Assembly (NCBI GenBank): GCA_002355455.1
Contig: AP017375.1
Span: 3,720,001 to 3,784,000 of the forward strand
Direction: 5' to 3'
Origin: Stanieria sp. NIES-3757
GTDB taxonomy: Bacteria; Cyanobacteriota; Cyanobacteriia; Cyanobacteriales; Xenococcaceae
DNA: 64,000 nucleotides
Shown here: piece after piece, positions 9,102 through 18,729 of the stretch
Position numbering within the stretch: the first letter of the stretch is position 1
Layout of the letters: every line of letters begins with the position of its first letter
Translations under genes and position numbers: made by a program
The notes under the pieces: generated by a model
What the model was told of the DNA's origin: nothing
Databases searched by the model: none
What the model saw: the letters and a program-made list of their open reading frames with translations, nothing else

Positions 9102-9467
9102 TTAATTGGGATGAAAACGAGGATAATATTTAATTTGTCTATCATTTTCGTGAGGGGCTGATCTCGCCCTCGAAGGGCAAGGGGTCGTCGCCTGGTTCTC
9201 TACGCGGAGCGTCTCTTGGTTCAGACGTTTATGCCCCCGAAGGGGCGCGGAGCGCACCCCGCGGGGCTTGTACGCCCCGTCAGCTTTAGCATAAATTTGT
9301 CGAGATGATTTGAGGGCTTTAAGACAAATCTGCACCATCGAAACTGGACGATTTAAAGCACGGCAAATTTCTTTAGCTGTAATTCCTTGTGGCGAAGCAA
9401 CGATTAGTTGGAGAACTTCTTCGGTTGTAGTTGGCCCTGATGAACCCTTGATAATTCGGATCGACAA
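9102..9467 (-). CDS. Small winged-helix-like protein with a palindromic element inside its coding region
   Basis: A 121-residue protein. The N-terminal two thirds (about 12-68) read like a winged-helix DNA-binding domain (TTTEEVLQLIVASPQGITA, then KEICRALNRPVSMVQICLKAL). A TTG start at 9467 is preceded by AAAGG. After AYKP the sequence turns into an Arg/Ser/Pro-rich tract (RGVRSAPLRGHKRLNQ and following), encoded by a GC-rich palindromic element at 9152-9281. The last residues (DRQIKYYPRFHPN) look like the original tail. The function is unknown; a transcriptional role is inferred from the fold only. It converges on kaiC with a 3-bp gap. Confidence 0.7.
   Translation of the reverse strand: MSIRIIKGSSGPTTTEEVLQLIVASPQGITAKEICRALNRPVSMVQICLKALKSSRQIYAKADGAYKPRGVRSAPLRGHKRLNQETLRVENQATTPCPSRARSAPHENDRQIKYYPRFHPN
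9152..9281. repeat. GC-rich palindromic element inside a coding region
   Basis: A run of hairpins in AT-rich surroundings: GCCCTCGAAGGGC, GCCCCCGAAGGGGC and CCCCGCGGGG. It begins with GAGGGGCTG and ends with CTTGTACGCCCCGTC, and both motifs also bound the core of the MITEs at 13126 and 20146. It therefore appears to be a relative of their internal module, sitting in frame inside the winged-helix gene. Confidence 0.7.
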
Positions 9468-9927
9468 AATTTACCTTTGAAAGTCTACCGCTCTAGAGTT
9501 CCCTATTTATCGCTGAAAATAACAATTAGCTTGAAGTTTACTAAAGACAAATCAATTAATAAGAGAAGTTAAATAATCTATAAATTAAGTTAAAGATTAT
9601 CGAAAACTGCTAACAGTTAGTTTTACGATGGCAAAAGACCTAAAATTTTGAGAAGCAAATAATGTCTCGAAATTACCAGAAATCGGAGCAATAAAATAGA
9701 GTTCATTGGCGATCGCGATAAAAGTTCGCTCTGGAGTTTTTTTTGTAGCGAATTGTCATAAAATCAGTTTGTCTTGGTAACAATAGACAAGCTGAATCGA
9801 TCCAGAGCTAATTTTCAGATTTTGTTAGTCACAATAGCCAAAACTCGATTGCAAGATTTAAATTCACTGGTAAGAGCATTGTTTGTGCCTTTAAGTTAGT
9901 AAAGAGTTCGCTTATCAAGGAGACTTC
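9468..9927. other. Intergenic region upstream of pntA
   Basis: 460 bp with no supported gene. It holds one HIP1 site near 9710 and an AAGGAG ribosome-binding site just before pntA. No clear promoter could be singled out. Confidence 0.6.
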
Positions 9928-11520
9928 ATGACAGCAACTGCAACAAGAAGAGTTGAAACTGACCAACAGCTACCGCAACATTCATATAAAATTGGCGTTT
10001 TGAAAGAAATCTATCCTGATGAATGCCGAGTGGCTGCTACACCTGATACAGTAAAAAAATTACAAAAATTAGGATTTGATGTTTTAGTTCAGTCAGGTGC
10101 AGGAGTAACTGCTGATTTTACAGACGAAGCTTATCGACAAGCAGGATGTCAAATTATCGAGCAGGCTCAAGCTCTTTTAGAGCAGGCTGATATCATTCTG
10201 AAAGTTCGTCCTCCTCAAGATGAGGAAGCAGAAACTTTTCCCGCAGGGAAAACTTTAATTAGTTTTATTTGGCCAGCACAAAATCCAGAGTTATTAGATA
10301 AATTGGCAGCTCGTCAAGCGACAGTTTTGGCAATGGATGCAGTACCGAGAATTAGTCGCGCTCAGAAAATGGACGCTCTTAGTTCGATGGCGAATATTGC
10401 TGGTTATCGGGCGGTAATTGAAGCTGCTAATAATTTTGGTCGTTTCTTTACAGGACAAATTACGGCTGCGGGTAAAGTTCCCCCTGCTAAAGTATTGGTA
10501 ATTGGTGCTGGAGTAGCTGGTTTAGCTGCAATTGGTGCTGCTAGAAGTTTGGGTGCAATTGTACGGGCGTTTGATACTCGTCCTGTTGTGAAGGAACAAG
10601 TTGAAAGTTTGGGAGCAGAATTTTTAGAACTTGATTTTGAAGAAGATGGCACAGGGCAAGGTGGTTACGCCAAGATAATGAGTAAAGAATTTATCGAAGC
10701 GGAAATGGCTTTATTTGCCGAGCAAGCGCAAGATGTAGATATTATTATTACCACTGCCTTGATCCCTGGTAAACCCGCTCCCAAATTAATTACTACAGAC
10801 ATGGTGGAATCGATGAAGGAAGGTTCTGTCATTGTTGATTTGGCAGCCGAACAAGGGGGTAATTGTGAGGTAACCAAACCAGGCGAAATTTATTCATACA
10901 ACGGCGTTACTATTGTTGGTTTGACAGATTTACCTAGTCGTATGGCAGCCCAGTCTAGTCAGCTTTATGGGACTAATCTATGGCATCTACTTAAAGATAT
11001 GGGTGGAGCGAATGATTATAAAGTAGATTATCTAGATGAAGTGGTTCGAGGTGCATTAGTATTGCATGAAGGAAAGATAACTTGGCCACCACCGAAAATT
11101 AATAATCCATCCCCGACACCGAATCAAACTGCGACTACAGCAGCTACTACTGTGGCAAATCAAGAAGAAAAACAGTCTTCAGGTCAAGGTTTACTGTGGA
11201 TTGCGATCGCATCCTTAGCTTTGATTGGCATTGGTGTTGGTGCGCCTGCTTCTTTCTTATCCCATTTCACTGTTTTTGTGCTGGCTTGTTTTGTCGGTTG
11301 GCAAATAATTTGGAATGTTACCCCTGCTCTACATACTCCTTTGATGAGTGTTACTAATGCCATTAGCGGGATCATTATTATTGGTGGGATGTTGCAGATT
11401 TCTGGCGAGTTGAGTTCCCCCACTACTATTTTAGGCGCGATCGCAATTTTAGTCGGTTCGATCAATATTTCTGGTGGCTTCCTGGTTACTCAAAGAATGT
11501 TGAAAATGTTCCAGAAATAG
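9928..11520 (+). CDS. pntA: Proton-translocating NAD(P) transhydrogenase, alpha subunit
   Basis: PntAB couples hydride transfer between NAD(H) and NADP(H) to proton movement across the thylakoid or plasma membrane. Residues about 20-385 form the NAD-binding domain I, related to alanine dehydrogenase, with a Rossmann glycine motif in [18 protein letters not shown] (about 188-205) and the RQDR-loop region. A Pro/Thr-rich linker (about 388-415) leads to three or four transmembrane helices (about 418-525), so the alpha1 and alpha2 parts are fused. At 530 residues it matches the cyanobacterial form. The ATG follows AAGGAGACTTC. pntB lies 60 bp downstream in the same direction. Confidence 0.97.
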   Translation: MTATATRRVETDQQLPQHSYKIGVLKEIYPDECRVAATPDTVKKLQKLGFDVLVQSGAGVTADFTDEAYRQAGCQIIEQAQALLEQADIILKVRPPQDEEAETFPAGKTLISFIWPAQNPELLDKLAARQATVLAMDAVPRISRAQKMDALSSMANIAGYRAVIEAANNFGRFFTGQITAAGKVPPAKVLVIGAGVAGLAAIGAARSLGAIVRAFDTRPVVKEQVESLGAEFLELDFEEDGTGQGGYAKIMSKEFIEAEMALFAEQAQDVDIIITTALIPGKPAPKLITTDMVESMKEGSVIVDLAAEQGGNCEVTKPGEIYSYNGVTIVGLTDLPSRMAAQSSQLYGTNLWHLLKDMGGANDYKVDYLDEVVRGALVLHEGKITWPPPKINNPSPTPNQTATTAATTVANQEEKQSSGQGLLWIAIASLALIGIGVGAPASFLSHFTVFVLACFVGWQIIWNVTPALHTPLMSVTNAISGIIIIGGMLQISGELSSPTTILGAIAILVGSINISGGFLVTQRMLKMFQK

Positions 11521-11543
11521 AGACGTAACATATTACGTCTCTA
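11521..11543. repeat. Inverted repeat between pntA and pntB
   Basis: AGACGTAACATATTACGTCT forms a short near-perfect palindrome directly after the pntA stop. There is no T-run behind it, so it is more likely an mRNA-stabilising or processing hairpin than a terminator. A related GTTACGTCTCTAC string occurs at 13326. Confidence 0.5.
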
Positions 11544-11580
11544 CTTCTGTTATCAATCTACTATCAACTATTAACAAATT

Positions 11581-13014
11581 ATGTCAAACAATCTAGTTAC
11601 AGTTGCATATATTGCAGCGAGTGCCTTGTTTATTCTCAGTCTGGGAGGTTTATCCAATCAGGAATCTGCTCGCAGAGGTAATCTCTATGGGATTGCAGGA
11701 ATGGCGATCGCATTTATAGCTACGGCTTTGAGTTCTCAAGTTACAGGTTACACTACTTTAATTGGCGCGATCGTTCCTGGCGCAATTATTGGTTCAATTT
11801 TAGCTGCTAGAGTAGCAATGACTTCTATGCCTGAATTGGTAGCAATTCTCCATAGTTTTGTGGGTTTAGCTGCCGTCTTAGTTGGAGTTGCTAATTATTT
11901 ACAACCAGAGTCATCTTTAATCGGTGTAGAAGCCACTATTCATCAAATCGAAATTTATCTAGGTGTATTTATTGGGGCGGTTACTTTTACTGGTTCAATT
12001 ATTGCCTTTGGTAAATTAAGAGGTTTAATTGGTTCTAAACCCTTATTATTGCCAGCCCGTCATTTGCTTAATATTGCCATGCTAGTTGGTTGTATTGTTT
12101 TAGGCGTGCAGTTTATGACTGTGGCTAATGGCTTACAACCTCTATTAATTATGACGGTCATTGCCTGTGTTTTAGGAATTCACTTGGTTATGGCAATTGG
12201 TGGTGCCGATATGCCCGTAGTTATTTCCATGCTGAATAGCTATTCAGGTTGGGCTGCTGCTGCTGCTGGTTTTATGCTTTCTAACGATTTACTCATTATT
12301 ACTGGTGCTTTAGTTGGTAGCAGTGGCGCGATCCTCAGCTACATTATGTGTAAAGCGATGAACCGCTCTTTTATCAGTGTTATTTTGGGTGGTTTTGGTG
12401 AAGGTGCAGGTACATCTACTCAAACCAGTCAAGCTCCTCAAGGCGAAGCTAATGCTACGACAGTAGAAGAAACTGCTGAATTACTCAGCAATGCTAAAAG
12501 CGTAATTATTGTTCCTGGTTATGGGATGGCGGTAGCTCAAGCTCAACACGCAGTATCAGATATTACCAACATCTTACGCAAGCGCGGTACTAAAGTTCGG
12601 TTTGGAATCCATCCTGTAGCTGGAAGAATGCCTGGACACATGAATGTACTTTTAGCCGAGGCAAAAGTTCCCTATGATATCGTTTTAGAAATGGACGAGA
12701 TCAATGAAGACTTTCCCGATACAGATGTAGTTTTGGTTATTGGTGCTAACGATACAGTTAATCCTAGCGCAATGGAAGACCCCAACAGCCCTATTGCAGG
12801 AATGCCTGTGATGGAAGTTTGGAAATCTGAAACAGCGATAGTGATGAAGCGGAGTTTGGCAAGTGGTTATGCAGGCGTAGACAATCCCTTATTCTACAAA
12901 GACAATAGTTTGATGCTATTTGGTGATGCCAAACAAAATGTTAGTGCAATTTTGAGTAAATTATCCGAAAGTAATAATCAACAAAAAGTGACTAAAGAGT
13001 TAGTTGTTGTTTAA
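11581..13014 (+). CDS. pntB: Proton-translocating NAD(P) transhydrogenase, beta subunit
   Basis: Membrane subunit and NADP(H)-binding domain III of transhydrogenase. The first 265 or so residues are a series of transmembrane helices (for example [20 protein letters not shown] at the start and [20 protein letters not shown] in the core). Domain III (about 295-470) has the conserved [20 protein letters not shown], the [20 protein letters not shown] segment and the [10 protein letters not shown] motif for NADP binding. At 477 residues it is full length. The ATG at 11581 is 60 bp after pntA and a rho-independent terminator follows at 13040. Confidence 0.98.
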   Translation: MSNNLVTVAYIAASALFILSLGGLSNQESARRGNLYGIAGMAIAFIATALSSQVTGYTTLIGAIVPGAIIGSILAARVAMTSMPELVAILHSFVGLAAVLVGVANYLQPESSLIGVEATIHQIEIYLGVFIGAVTFTGSIIAFGKLRGLIGSKPLLLPARHLLNIAMLVGCIVLGVQFMTVANGLQPLLIMTVIACVLGIHLVMAIGGADMPVVISMLNSYSGWAAAAAGFMLSNDLLIITGALVGSSGAILSYIMCKAMNRSFISVILGGFGEGAGTSTQTSQAPQGEANATTVEETAELLSNAKSVIIVPGYGMAVAQAQHAVSDITNILRKRGTKVRFGIHPVAGRMPGHMNVLLAEAKVPYDIVLEMDEINEDFPDTDVVLVIGANDTVNPSAMEDPNSPIAGMPVMEVWKSETAIVMKRSLASGYAGVDNPLFYKDNSLMLFGDAKQNVSAILSKLSESNNQQKVTKELVVV

Positions 13015-13039
13015 ACTGGTAATTTTTAGAATAAACTGG

Positions 13040-13067
13040 GGCTTGTTATGATAGCAAGCCTTTTTTT
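13040..13067 (+). terminator. Rho-independent terminator of pntAB
   Basis: GGCTTG and CAAGCC pair around a short loop and are followed by seven T residues, 25 bp after the pntB stop. Confidence 0.85.
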
Positions 13068-13125
13068 ATTGGGAGTTTAATTTAGACTTCGGTTTTGATA
13101 GGTCAGAAGTCGAGGTGGTCGAGAA

Positions 13126-13321
13126 GTATAGCAGTACAAAGAAAGATTAGGACATCATTATAGATCGTAGGGGCGATTCACGAAGCGGAGGGGCTGTGTG
13201 CGGAATTCGATTCCGCACGGGGGTCTGAAGTTGGCGAGGCAACCTCGCCAACCGCCCCCTCACCTTGTACGCCCCGTCCCTTACAGGGTTTTTCGTCCTA
13301 ACCTAAATAAGTAGTGCTATA
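13126..13321. mobile_element. 196-bp MITE-like element, copy A
   Basis: Identical over 196 bp to the copy at 20146-20341. It is bounded by imperfect inverted repeats (TATAGCAGTAC at the left, GTAGTGCTATA at the right), which extend to about 27 bp through TTAGGAC with roughly 20 matches. It starts and ends with TA, as expected for an IS630/Tc1-type TA duplication. It encodes no protein. Its interior has two perfect 9-bp-stem hairpins with 3-nt loops: 13198-13218 (GTGCGGAAT/ATTCCGCAC) and 13231-13251 (TTGGCGAGG/CCTCGCCAA). These are flanked by GGGGCG and CGCCCC tracts. The family assignment is inferred from the TA ends; no transposase is in the window. Confidence 0.85.
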
Positions 13322-13506
13322 AAATGTTACGTCTCTACAGAGGTCAGAAAAATGCCCCTACAATAAGTAGTACTGACAGTTTTTTTTGTAACAGGTTCAC
13401 GGACTTGATCTTAGTTAAAAGATGTCGATCCCAATCAGGATTATGCCATGATTTAACTTTTGTTGTACAAATCAACACAGTCCTGAAAGCCAACACTACC
13501 AAGAAA

Positions 13507-14169
13507 TTAAAGTGGTTTGGTTTGGGAAGGACAAAGATGAGCTAGTTCACAAACCTGACATTGAGGATTGCGAGCTTTACAAACTGCTCTACCGTGATAA
13601 ATAATTCTAATCGAAAAATTTTCCCAATCTGCTTGTGGTAAAAGCTTCATCAAATCTTGTTCAATTTTAATTGGGTCTTGGTTTTTAGTTAATCCCAGAC
13701 GGTTGCTAAGACGTTTAACGTGAGTATCTACAGTTACGCCCTGATTAATACCAAAACCATGAGCTAAAACCACATTAGCCGTTTTACGAGCTACACCTGG
13801 AAGTGTTAAAAGTTGTTCCATTTGTTGAGGAACTTGTCCATTAAATTCCTCGACAATTTTTTGACAAGCACCCTGAATATTTTTAGCTTTGTTGCGATAG
13901 AAACCCGTAGAACGAATTAAGCTTTCCAATTCTGCTCGGTTAGCAGCAGCTAAAGCGGGGGCATCGGGGAATTTAGCAAATAAAGCAGGGGTAACTTGAT
14001 TAACTCGTTCGTCAGTGCATTGAGCAGAAAGAATCGTAGCCACTAATAGCTGTACCGTAGTTTGATAGTGAAGACTACAAGTGGCATCAGGATAAAGACG
14101 TTTTAACAACAGTAAAATCTCTAGACTGCGTTGTTTTTTACTAGGCAACTTACGAGTGATACTTGTCAT
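13507..14169 (-). CDS. nth: Endonuclease III (DNA glycosylase/AP lyase)
   Basis: Base-excision repair enzyme that removes oxidised pyrimidines and cleaves abasic sites. It has the helix-hairpin-helix motif LPGVARKTANVVLAHGFG with catalytic Lys129, catalytic Asp148 in VDTHVKRL, and the [4Fe-4S] ligands Cys197, 204, 207 and 213 in the exact C-X6-C-X2-C-X5-C spacing. Its 220 residues are typical. The start lies 9 bp after the stop of the rseP-like gene upstream on the same strand, so the two are probably co-transcribed. Confidence 0.97.
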   Translation of the reverse strand: MTSITRKLPSKKQRSLEILLLLKRLYPDATCSLHYQTTVQLLVATILSAQCTDERVNQVTPALFAKFPDAPALAAANRAELESLIRSTGFYRNKAKNIQGACQKIVEEFNGQVPQQMEQLLTLPGVARKTANVVLAHGFGINQGVTVDTHVKRLSNRLGLTKNQDPIKIEQDLMKLLPQADWENFSIRIIYHGRAVCKARNPQCQVCELAHLCPSQTKPL

Positions 14170-14178
14170 CTAAATTGC

Positions 14179-15270
14179 TTACTGAAAAAGCTGCTGAAAT
14201 ACAGTTAAATTAACTGTATCGCGCACGATTAGAAAAACACCCAAACCTAGTAGTAAAACTAAACCAGTTTGCATGATACCATCTTGGATTTTACCAGGGA
14301 CAGGTTTTCCTCTGACTCCTTCAATTGCCAGAAAGGCTAATTGACCGCCATCTAAGGCAGGAAGAGGCAAAATATTAATAATCGCCAAGTTAATACTAAT
14401 TAATGCTCCAAACTGAAATAAATTACTCAAATCGTTGCGAGCAAGTTCCGCTCCTACTGCTACAATTGCTACTGGTCCAGCTACTTGGTCAGCAGTTTCC
14501 CCAAAATTGCTAATCAATTTCCCAAAACCTTGAGCAGTTAATTGAGCAATTCTCTGATATTCATTAGCAGCAGCACTAAAGGCAGTTAAAATATTATCGG
14601 CACGACGACGAATTACTTCACCGTTAGGTGCAAGCATTACGCCAATTTTGCCATTGCCAGCTTGGTCTAATTCTGGTGTAACAGTTAAAGGGATAGTTTG
14701 ATTATTTCTTTGAACTGTTAATTTTAAAGACTGATTAGGAGAATCTTGAATAGTTTGTCTTACTATTTTTAACGCTTCTGGAGAAGCTCCTAAAGTTTGA
14801 CCATCTACCGCTACGATTATATCCCCTGCTTGAATTCCTGCTCTTTTAGCTGCGGAATCGCTTTCTGCAACTACTTGAGGAACTAATACTCCTGATTGAT
14901 AATTAACTTCTTGAAAGCCAATTGTTAGTCCTTGTCCGACCAAGAGAAAATACGCAAAAATTAAATTAGCGATCACTCCAGCACTGATCACGATCGCTCT
15001 GTCTAAAACTGGACGATTACGTAGTAAATTAGGATCGTCAGGTGGTATAGAGCTATCTGGATCATCATCGGGAAAACCCACATATCCTCCTAAAGGAAAG
15101 GCTCTAATGGCGTATTCTGTTTCTGAACCCTGGTATTTTAATAATGCAGGACCAAAACCAATCGAAAAACGATTTACATGAATTCCTTGAAACCTTGCTG
15201 CTGCAAAGTGTCCCAATTCATGAACTACGATTAATAACGCCAAAACTGCGATCGCTGCCAAAACAGACAT
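14179..15270 (-). CDS. rseP: RseP/S2P-family intramembrane zinc metalloprotease
   Basis: A site-2-type protease that cuts substrates within the membrane. The first helix carries the zinc-binding HELGH (residues 17-21). A PDZ domain spans about 125-205 (AGIQAGDIIVAVDGQ). The third zinc ligand lies in the LPALDGGQ motif near residue 305, and further membrane helices surround it. At 363 residues it is the usual cyanobacterial form with one PDZ domain. The substrate cannot be told from sequence; anti-sigma factor cleavage is the known role in other bacteria. It is followed by nth. Confidence 0.93.
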   Translation of the reverse strand: MSVLAAIAVLALLIVVHELGHFAAARFQGIHVNRFSIGFGPALLKYQGSETEYAIRAFPLGGYVGFPDDDPDSSIPPDDPNLLRNRPVLDRAIVISAGVIANLIFAYFLLVGQGLTIGFQEVNYQSGVLVPQVVAESDSAAKRAGIQAGDIIVAVDGQTLGASPEALKIVRQTIQDSPNQSLKLTVQRNNQTIPLTVTPELDQAGNGKIGVMLAPNGEVIRRRADNILTAFSAAANEYQRIAQLTAQGFGKLISNFGETADQVAGPVAIVAVGAELARNDLSNLFQFGALISINLAIINILPLPALDGGQLAFLAIEGVRGKPVPGKIQDGIMQTGLVLLLGLGVFLIVRDTVNLTVFQQLFQ

Positions 15271-15351
15271 AATTTGTATTTAAATGTAATTTTTTTGTGT
15301 TTTTGTACGATTTACTATTTTAAAACATTCCTCAAATTCTCTTCGCTCATC

Positions 15352-15864
15352 ATGGCTAATACTCTAATCTGGCAACAAAATAGTAGCGATCCTCACAATG
15401 CAGATAATTTAACTGCGATCGCTGAATGGTGGCATAATTTACAGGGTAAAGAAATTACCTGGCAACAAAGATTAATTCCTGAAACTAATCAACTTTCTAA
15501 AATTAAGTGGGAAACACAAAGATTTGACGAAAATTTTGTAATTCACAATTCACAATTAAAAGGTATTACAGTTTATTGGCAAAAAGATCCTTCAGCAGAA
15601 GTTAGAAATATCACCGCTCAAAAATTCGAGTTAGATAATTTTAATCAGAAACTATATATCTATCCTCAAACACAATCCCAAGTTATTATTTGTGTGACTT
15701 TACCTCAAATAGTTTATCGCACAATTGAATTAGCTCATCCTCAAGTAGCTGGTAATAATAAAGGTGAAGATTATTTGTTGTTGTTACGTGATGGAGAGAA
15801 AAAATTGGAAGTAAAAGTAACTTTAAATAAACAAAAATTAAAACAAATTTTAGAAAAGATGTAA
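15352..15864 (+). CDS. Conserved hypothetical protein
   Basis: A 170-residue soluble protein of unknown function, beginning MANTLIWQQNSSDPHNADNL. The ATG at 15352 is preferred over an upstream TTG-region start at 15274, which would overlap the promoter of the divergent rseP gene and add a non-conserved stretch. No signal peptide, membrane segment or catalytic motif is visible. The body is rich in beta-type strands (for example KLYIYPQTQSQVIICVTLPQ) and charged at the C-terminus. Coding is supported by composition and by the clean stop. Confidence 0.65.
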   Translation: MANTLIWQQNSSDPHNADNLTAIAEWWHNLQGKEITWQQRLIPETNQLSKIKWETQRFDENFVIHNSQLKGITVYWQKDPSAEVRNITAQKFELDNFNQKLYIYPQTQSQVIICVTLPQIVYRTIELAHPQVAGNNKGEDYLLLLRDGEKKLEVKVTLNKQKLKQILEKM

Positions 15865-15951
15865 ATTATTACCTGTAAAATATTAACTTGAACTAAAACA
15901 TAATTAAAAACAATAAATAAAAAATTTTGATCGGATCAAAAGATAATTTGG

Positions 15952-16155
15952 ATGGGCAAAATAATGAGTAATAATCAATTTGATTTAACCGATGATTTAT
16001 CTTGGACAGCAGAAGCCAAAGCTAAACTCAAACAAATTCCTTTTTTTGTTCGTTCTCAAGCTCGTCAACGTATTGAAGAATTAGCTCGTGCTGCTGAAGT
16101 TGAAGAAGTTACAGCCGAAATTGTCGAACAAGCTAGAGCAGAATTTGGACAGTAG
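15952..16155 (+). CDS. PCP_red-domain small protein (ChlB C-terminal-like)
   Basis: A 67-residue protein that is almost entirely one proto-chlorophyllide-reductase-like domain, known as the C-terminal part of ChlB and as stand-alone cyanobacterial proteins. Diagnostic features are W-T-x-E-A-x-x-x-L near residue 18, [18 protein letters not shown], and a final [14 protein letters not shown]. The start may be ATG 15952 or ATG 15964; neither has a strong ribosome-binding site. The function of stand-alone members is not established; a link to chlorophyll or nitrogenase-like complexes is only inferred. Confidence 0.8.
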   Translation: MGKIMSNNQFDLTDDLSWTAEAKAKLKQIPFFVRSQARQRIEELARAAEVEEVTAEIVEQARAEFGQ

Positions 16156-16296
16156 TTTTTCAGTTATCAGTTATCAAACTGAATAATAATTGAGATAATT
16201 TTAATATTTGAGAGAGATAAATTGATTGCCTATGAAGATAAAAAGTATGGCTTTGTGGGAACTCTAAATATTGAGTTTGTAATTGATTTGAGAATA

Positions 16297-17205
16297 ATGC
16301 CTATCCCAGATTATCAAACCATTATGCTTCCTCTTCTTAAATTTGCAGGAGATAAGCAGGAACATTCTTTACAGGAAGCTATTTCTTATCTTGCTAATCA
16401 ATTTAATTTAACAGAAGCAGAAAGAAAAGAATTATTACCAAGCGGAAAACAATTTACATTTCATAACAGAGTAGGATGGGCGCGTACATATTTAAAAAAG
16501 GCAGGATTATTAAGTTCTTCTCGTAGAAGCTACTTTCAAATTACGCTAAGAGGAATTGAAGTATTAGCTCAAAATCCTCAAGTAATTAATGTTAATTTTT
16601 TGGCTCAATATGATGAATTTATTCAATTCCGTCAGCTAAATAAGAAAAATAGTAATAATAATCTTGTTCAAGAAGATACAGAAAAAAATACTCCAGAAGA
16701 GATTTTAGAAAATGCTTATCAAAAATTACAAGAAAATTTATCTATAGAAATATTAGAAACTATCAAACAATGTTCTCCAGAATTTTTTGAATCTCTTGTT
16801 GTTGATTTGTTAGTTAGTATGGGTTATGGTGGTTCAAGAAAAGAAGCTGGTCAAGCTGTAGGGCATTCTGGTGATGGAGGAATTGACGGAATAATTAAAG
16901 AAGATAGATTAGGATTAGATATTATTTATATACAAGCAAAACGTTGGGAAAATGTTGTAGGAAGACCAGAAATTCAAAAGTTTGCTGGTGCGCTTCAAGG
17001 TCAGAGGGCAAAAAAAGGAGTATTTATTGCTACTTCTTGTTTTACTAAAGATGCTATTGAATATGTATCTAGAATTGACACAAAAATAATTTTAGTTGAT
17101 GGTAATAGATTAACAGAATTAATGATCGAGCATAATGTTGGTGTTACATCAATTGCTAAGTATGAAGTTAAAAGAATTGATTCTGATTATTTTACAGAAG
17201 ATTAA
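16297..17205 (+). CDS. mrr: Mrr-type (type IV) restriction endonuclease
   Basis: A modification-dependent endonuclease. The N-terminal Mrr_N winged-helix domain (about 1-90; starts MPIPDYQTIMLPLLKFAGDK) aligns with the start of E. coli Mrr, which favours the ATG at 16297 over a TTG at 16222. The catalytic domain (about 165-285) has E/F-E-SLVVDLL, then GHSGDGGIDGIIKED and YIQAKRW, which give the D-(X)n-QxK core of the Mrr subgroup. It ends with GVFIATSCFTKDAIEYV. No methyltransferase or specificity gene is adjacent, as expected for a stand-alone type IV enzyme. AT content is above that of the neighbours, which hints at acquisition. Confidence 0.9.
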   Translation: MPIPDYQTIMLPLLKFAGDKQEHSLQEAISYLANQFNLTEAERKELLPSGKQFTFHNRVGWARTYLKKAGLLSSSRRSYFQITLRGIEVLAQNPQVINVNFLAQYDEFIQFRQLNKKNSNNNLVQEDTEKNTPEEILENAYQKLQENLSIEILETIKQCSPEFFESLVVDLLVSMGYGGSRKEAGQAVGHSGDGGIDGIIKEDRLGLDIIYIQAKRWENVVGRPEIQKFAGALQGQRAKKGVFIATSCFTKDAIEYVSRIDTKIILVDGNRLTELMIEHNVGVTSIAKYEVKRIDSDYFTED

Positions 17206-17317
17206 TTGTATTTTACTGACATTGATAATAGAAAACTATTTTTGCCTTGTATTTAGATGCTGTTAACGTCACAATAATAGTAAATATATATTTCTTTTTC
17301 TTAAAATTTACTAAAAA

Positions 17318-18562
17318 ATGGCACTAAAACAGCAAATTAGTAGTAAAGACACAGAATCTAATACTTTTGACTGCGATTTAGTTATTGTTGGTGGTGGTAT
17401 TGTTGGTGCAACCTTAGCTTCCGCCTTAAAAGACTCTGGGTTGAAAATTATAATTGTTGAAGCCAACCCCTTAGAAGTAGTAGCTTCTAGAAGACAGGCT
17501 TATGCTTTATCGCTTCTTTCTGGACGCATTTATGAAGGAATAGGAGTATGGTCAAAAATTTTACCCAAAATAGCTAAATTTCGTAATATTAGACTTTCTG
17601 ACGCTGATTATCCACAAATAGTTAAATTTAACCGAGCAGAATTAGATACAGAATTTCTAGGTTATGTTGCTGAACATAAAGTTGTTTTGACTGCTTTACA
17701 AGAATTTATTGCTCATTGTCCTAACGTTAGTTGGTTGTGTCCTGCGGAAGTAATCGAAGTTGATTCACAAAATTCTTTTAGCGAGATAAAAATTAACCTG
17801 AATGGTACAACCAAAACCATTAAAACTAAATTGATCATAGGAGCAGATGGAGCGCGATCGCGTATCCGTAATTTAGCAGGAATTAAAACTCGCGGTTGGA
17901 AATATTGGCAGTCTTGTGTGGCTTTTACCATCAAACACACTGCACCACAAAACGATATCGCTTTTGAAAGATTTTGGCACACTGGACCAATGGGAATCTT
18001 ACCTCTACCAGGAAATCGCTGTCAAATTGTCTGGACTCATCCCCATGCCGAAGCTAAGGCGATACAGCAGTTGGACGAACAAGAATTTATTCAAAAACTC
18101 CATTACTATACAGGCGGTTTATTAGGTGAGATCGAATTAGTTAGCGATCGCGCTGTTTTTCCTGTACAATTAATGCAATGCGATCGCTATGTACAATCGA
18201 GACTAGCTTTAATAGGAGATGCTGCTCATTGTTGTCATCCTGTCGGTGGACAAGGATTAAACTTGGGTATTAGAGATGCAGCAGCTTTAGCTCAGATTTT
18301 ACGAGAAGCTCATCAACAAAGTGAAGATATTGGAGAACTTCAAGTTTTAAAACGTTATGAAAATTGGCGTAAACGAGAAAATCTAACTATATTAGGATTT
18401 ACTGACTTTTTAGACCGAACTTTCTCTAATAGTTTTCTTCCTATAGTAGTCATTCGTCGTTTTGGTTTATGGTTGATGAATAACTGTCAACCCCTAAAAA
18501 TATTTGCCCTTAAATTGATGACAGGTTTAAAAGGTCGCACCCCGCAACTAGCGCAACGCTAG
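17318..18562 (+). CDS. UbiH/Coq6-family FAD-dependent hydroxylase
   Basis: An aromatic-ring monooxygenase of the UbiH/UbiF/VisC family. It has the FAD GxGxxG motif in VIVGGGIVGATLAS (about 23-36), the middle GADGARSRIR motif, and the C-terminal FAD ribityl motif ALIGDAAHCCHPVGGQGLNLG (about 297-317). Its 414 residues are family-typical. Cyanobacteria make plastoquinone rather than ubiquinone, so a quinone or related ring hydroxylation is plausible but the substrate is unknown. Possible starts are ATG 17318 only; the N-terminal 15 residues are poorly conserved. Confidence 0.9.
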   Translation: MALKQQISSKDTESNTFDCDLVIVGGGIVGATLASALKDSGLKIIIVEANPLEVVASRRQAYALSLLSGRIYEGIGVWSKILPKIAKFRNIRLSDADYPQIVKFNRAELDTEFLGYVAEHKVVLTALQEFIAHCPNVSWLCPAEVIEVDSQNSFSEIKINLNGTTKTIKTKLIIGADGARSRIRNLAGIKTRGWKYWQSCVAFTIKHTAPQNDIAFERFWHTGPMGILPLPGNRCQIVWTHPHAEAKAIQQLDEQEFIQKLHYYTGGLLGEIELVSDRAVFPVQLMQCDRYVQSRLALIGDAAHCCHPVGGQGLNLGIRDAAALAQILREAHQQSEDIGELQVLKRYENWRKRENLTILGFTDFLDRTFSNSFLPIVVIRRFGLWLMNNCQPLKIFALKLMTGLKGRTPQLAQR

Positions 18563-18729
18563 ATGTTAATATCAAAGATTGTTGTAATTAATTAAGCGAT
18601 CGAGATAGTTATTGATCATTAGTCAATGGTCGTTAGTTATTCAATTATTAAAAATACTAGCGAGACTAATCAAATAACTCAGGACTGCACTTACTTGTTT
18701 TTTTATTCAAAGAGAAAAAGACTACTGCT

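Noticed and set aside
13324-13545. 73-codon frame between the MITE and nth
   Set aside because: It begins at the MITE edge, overlaps the nth 3' end in antisense, and has no protein-like pattern.
16222-16296. 25-codon upstream extension of the Mrr gene
   Set aside because: E. coli Mrr begins at the residue matching ATG 16297; the extension is not conserved as far as I can tell.
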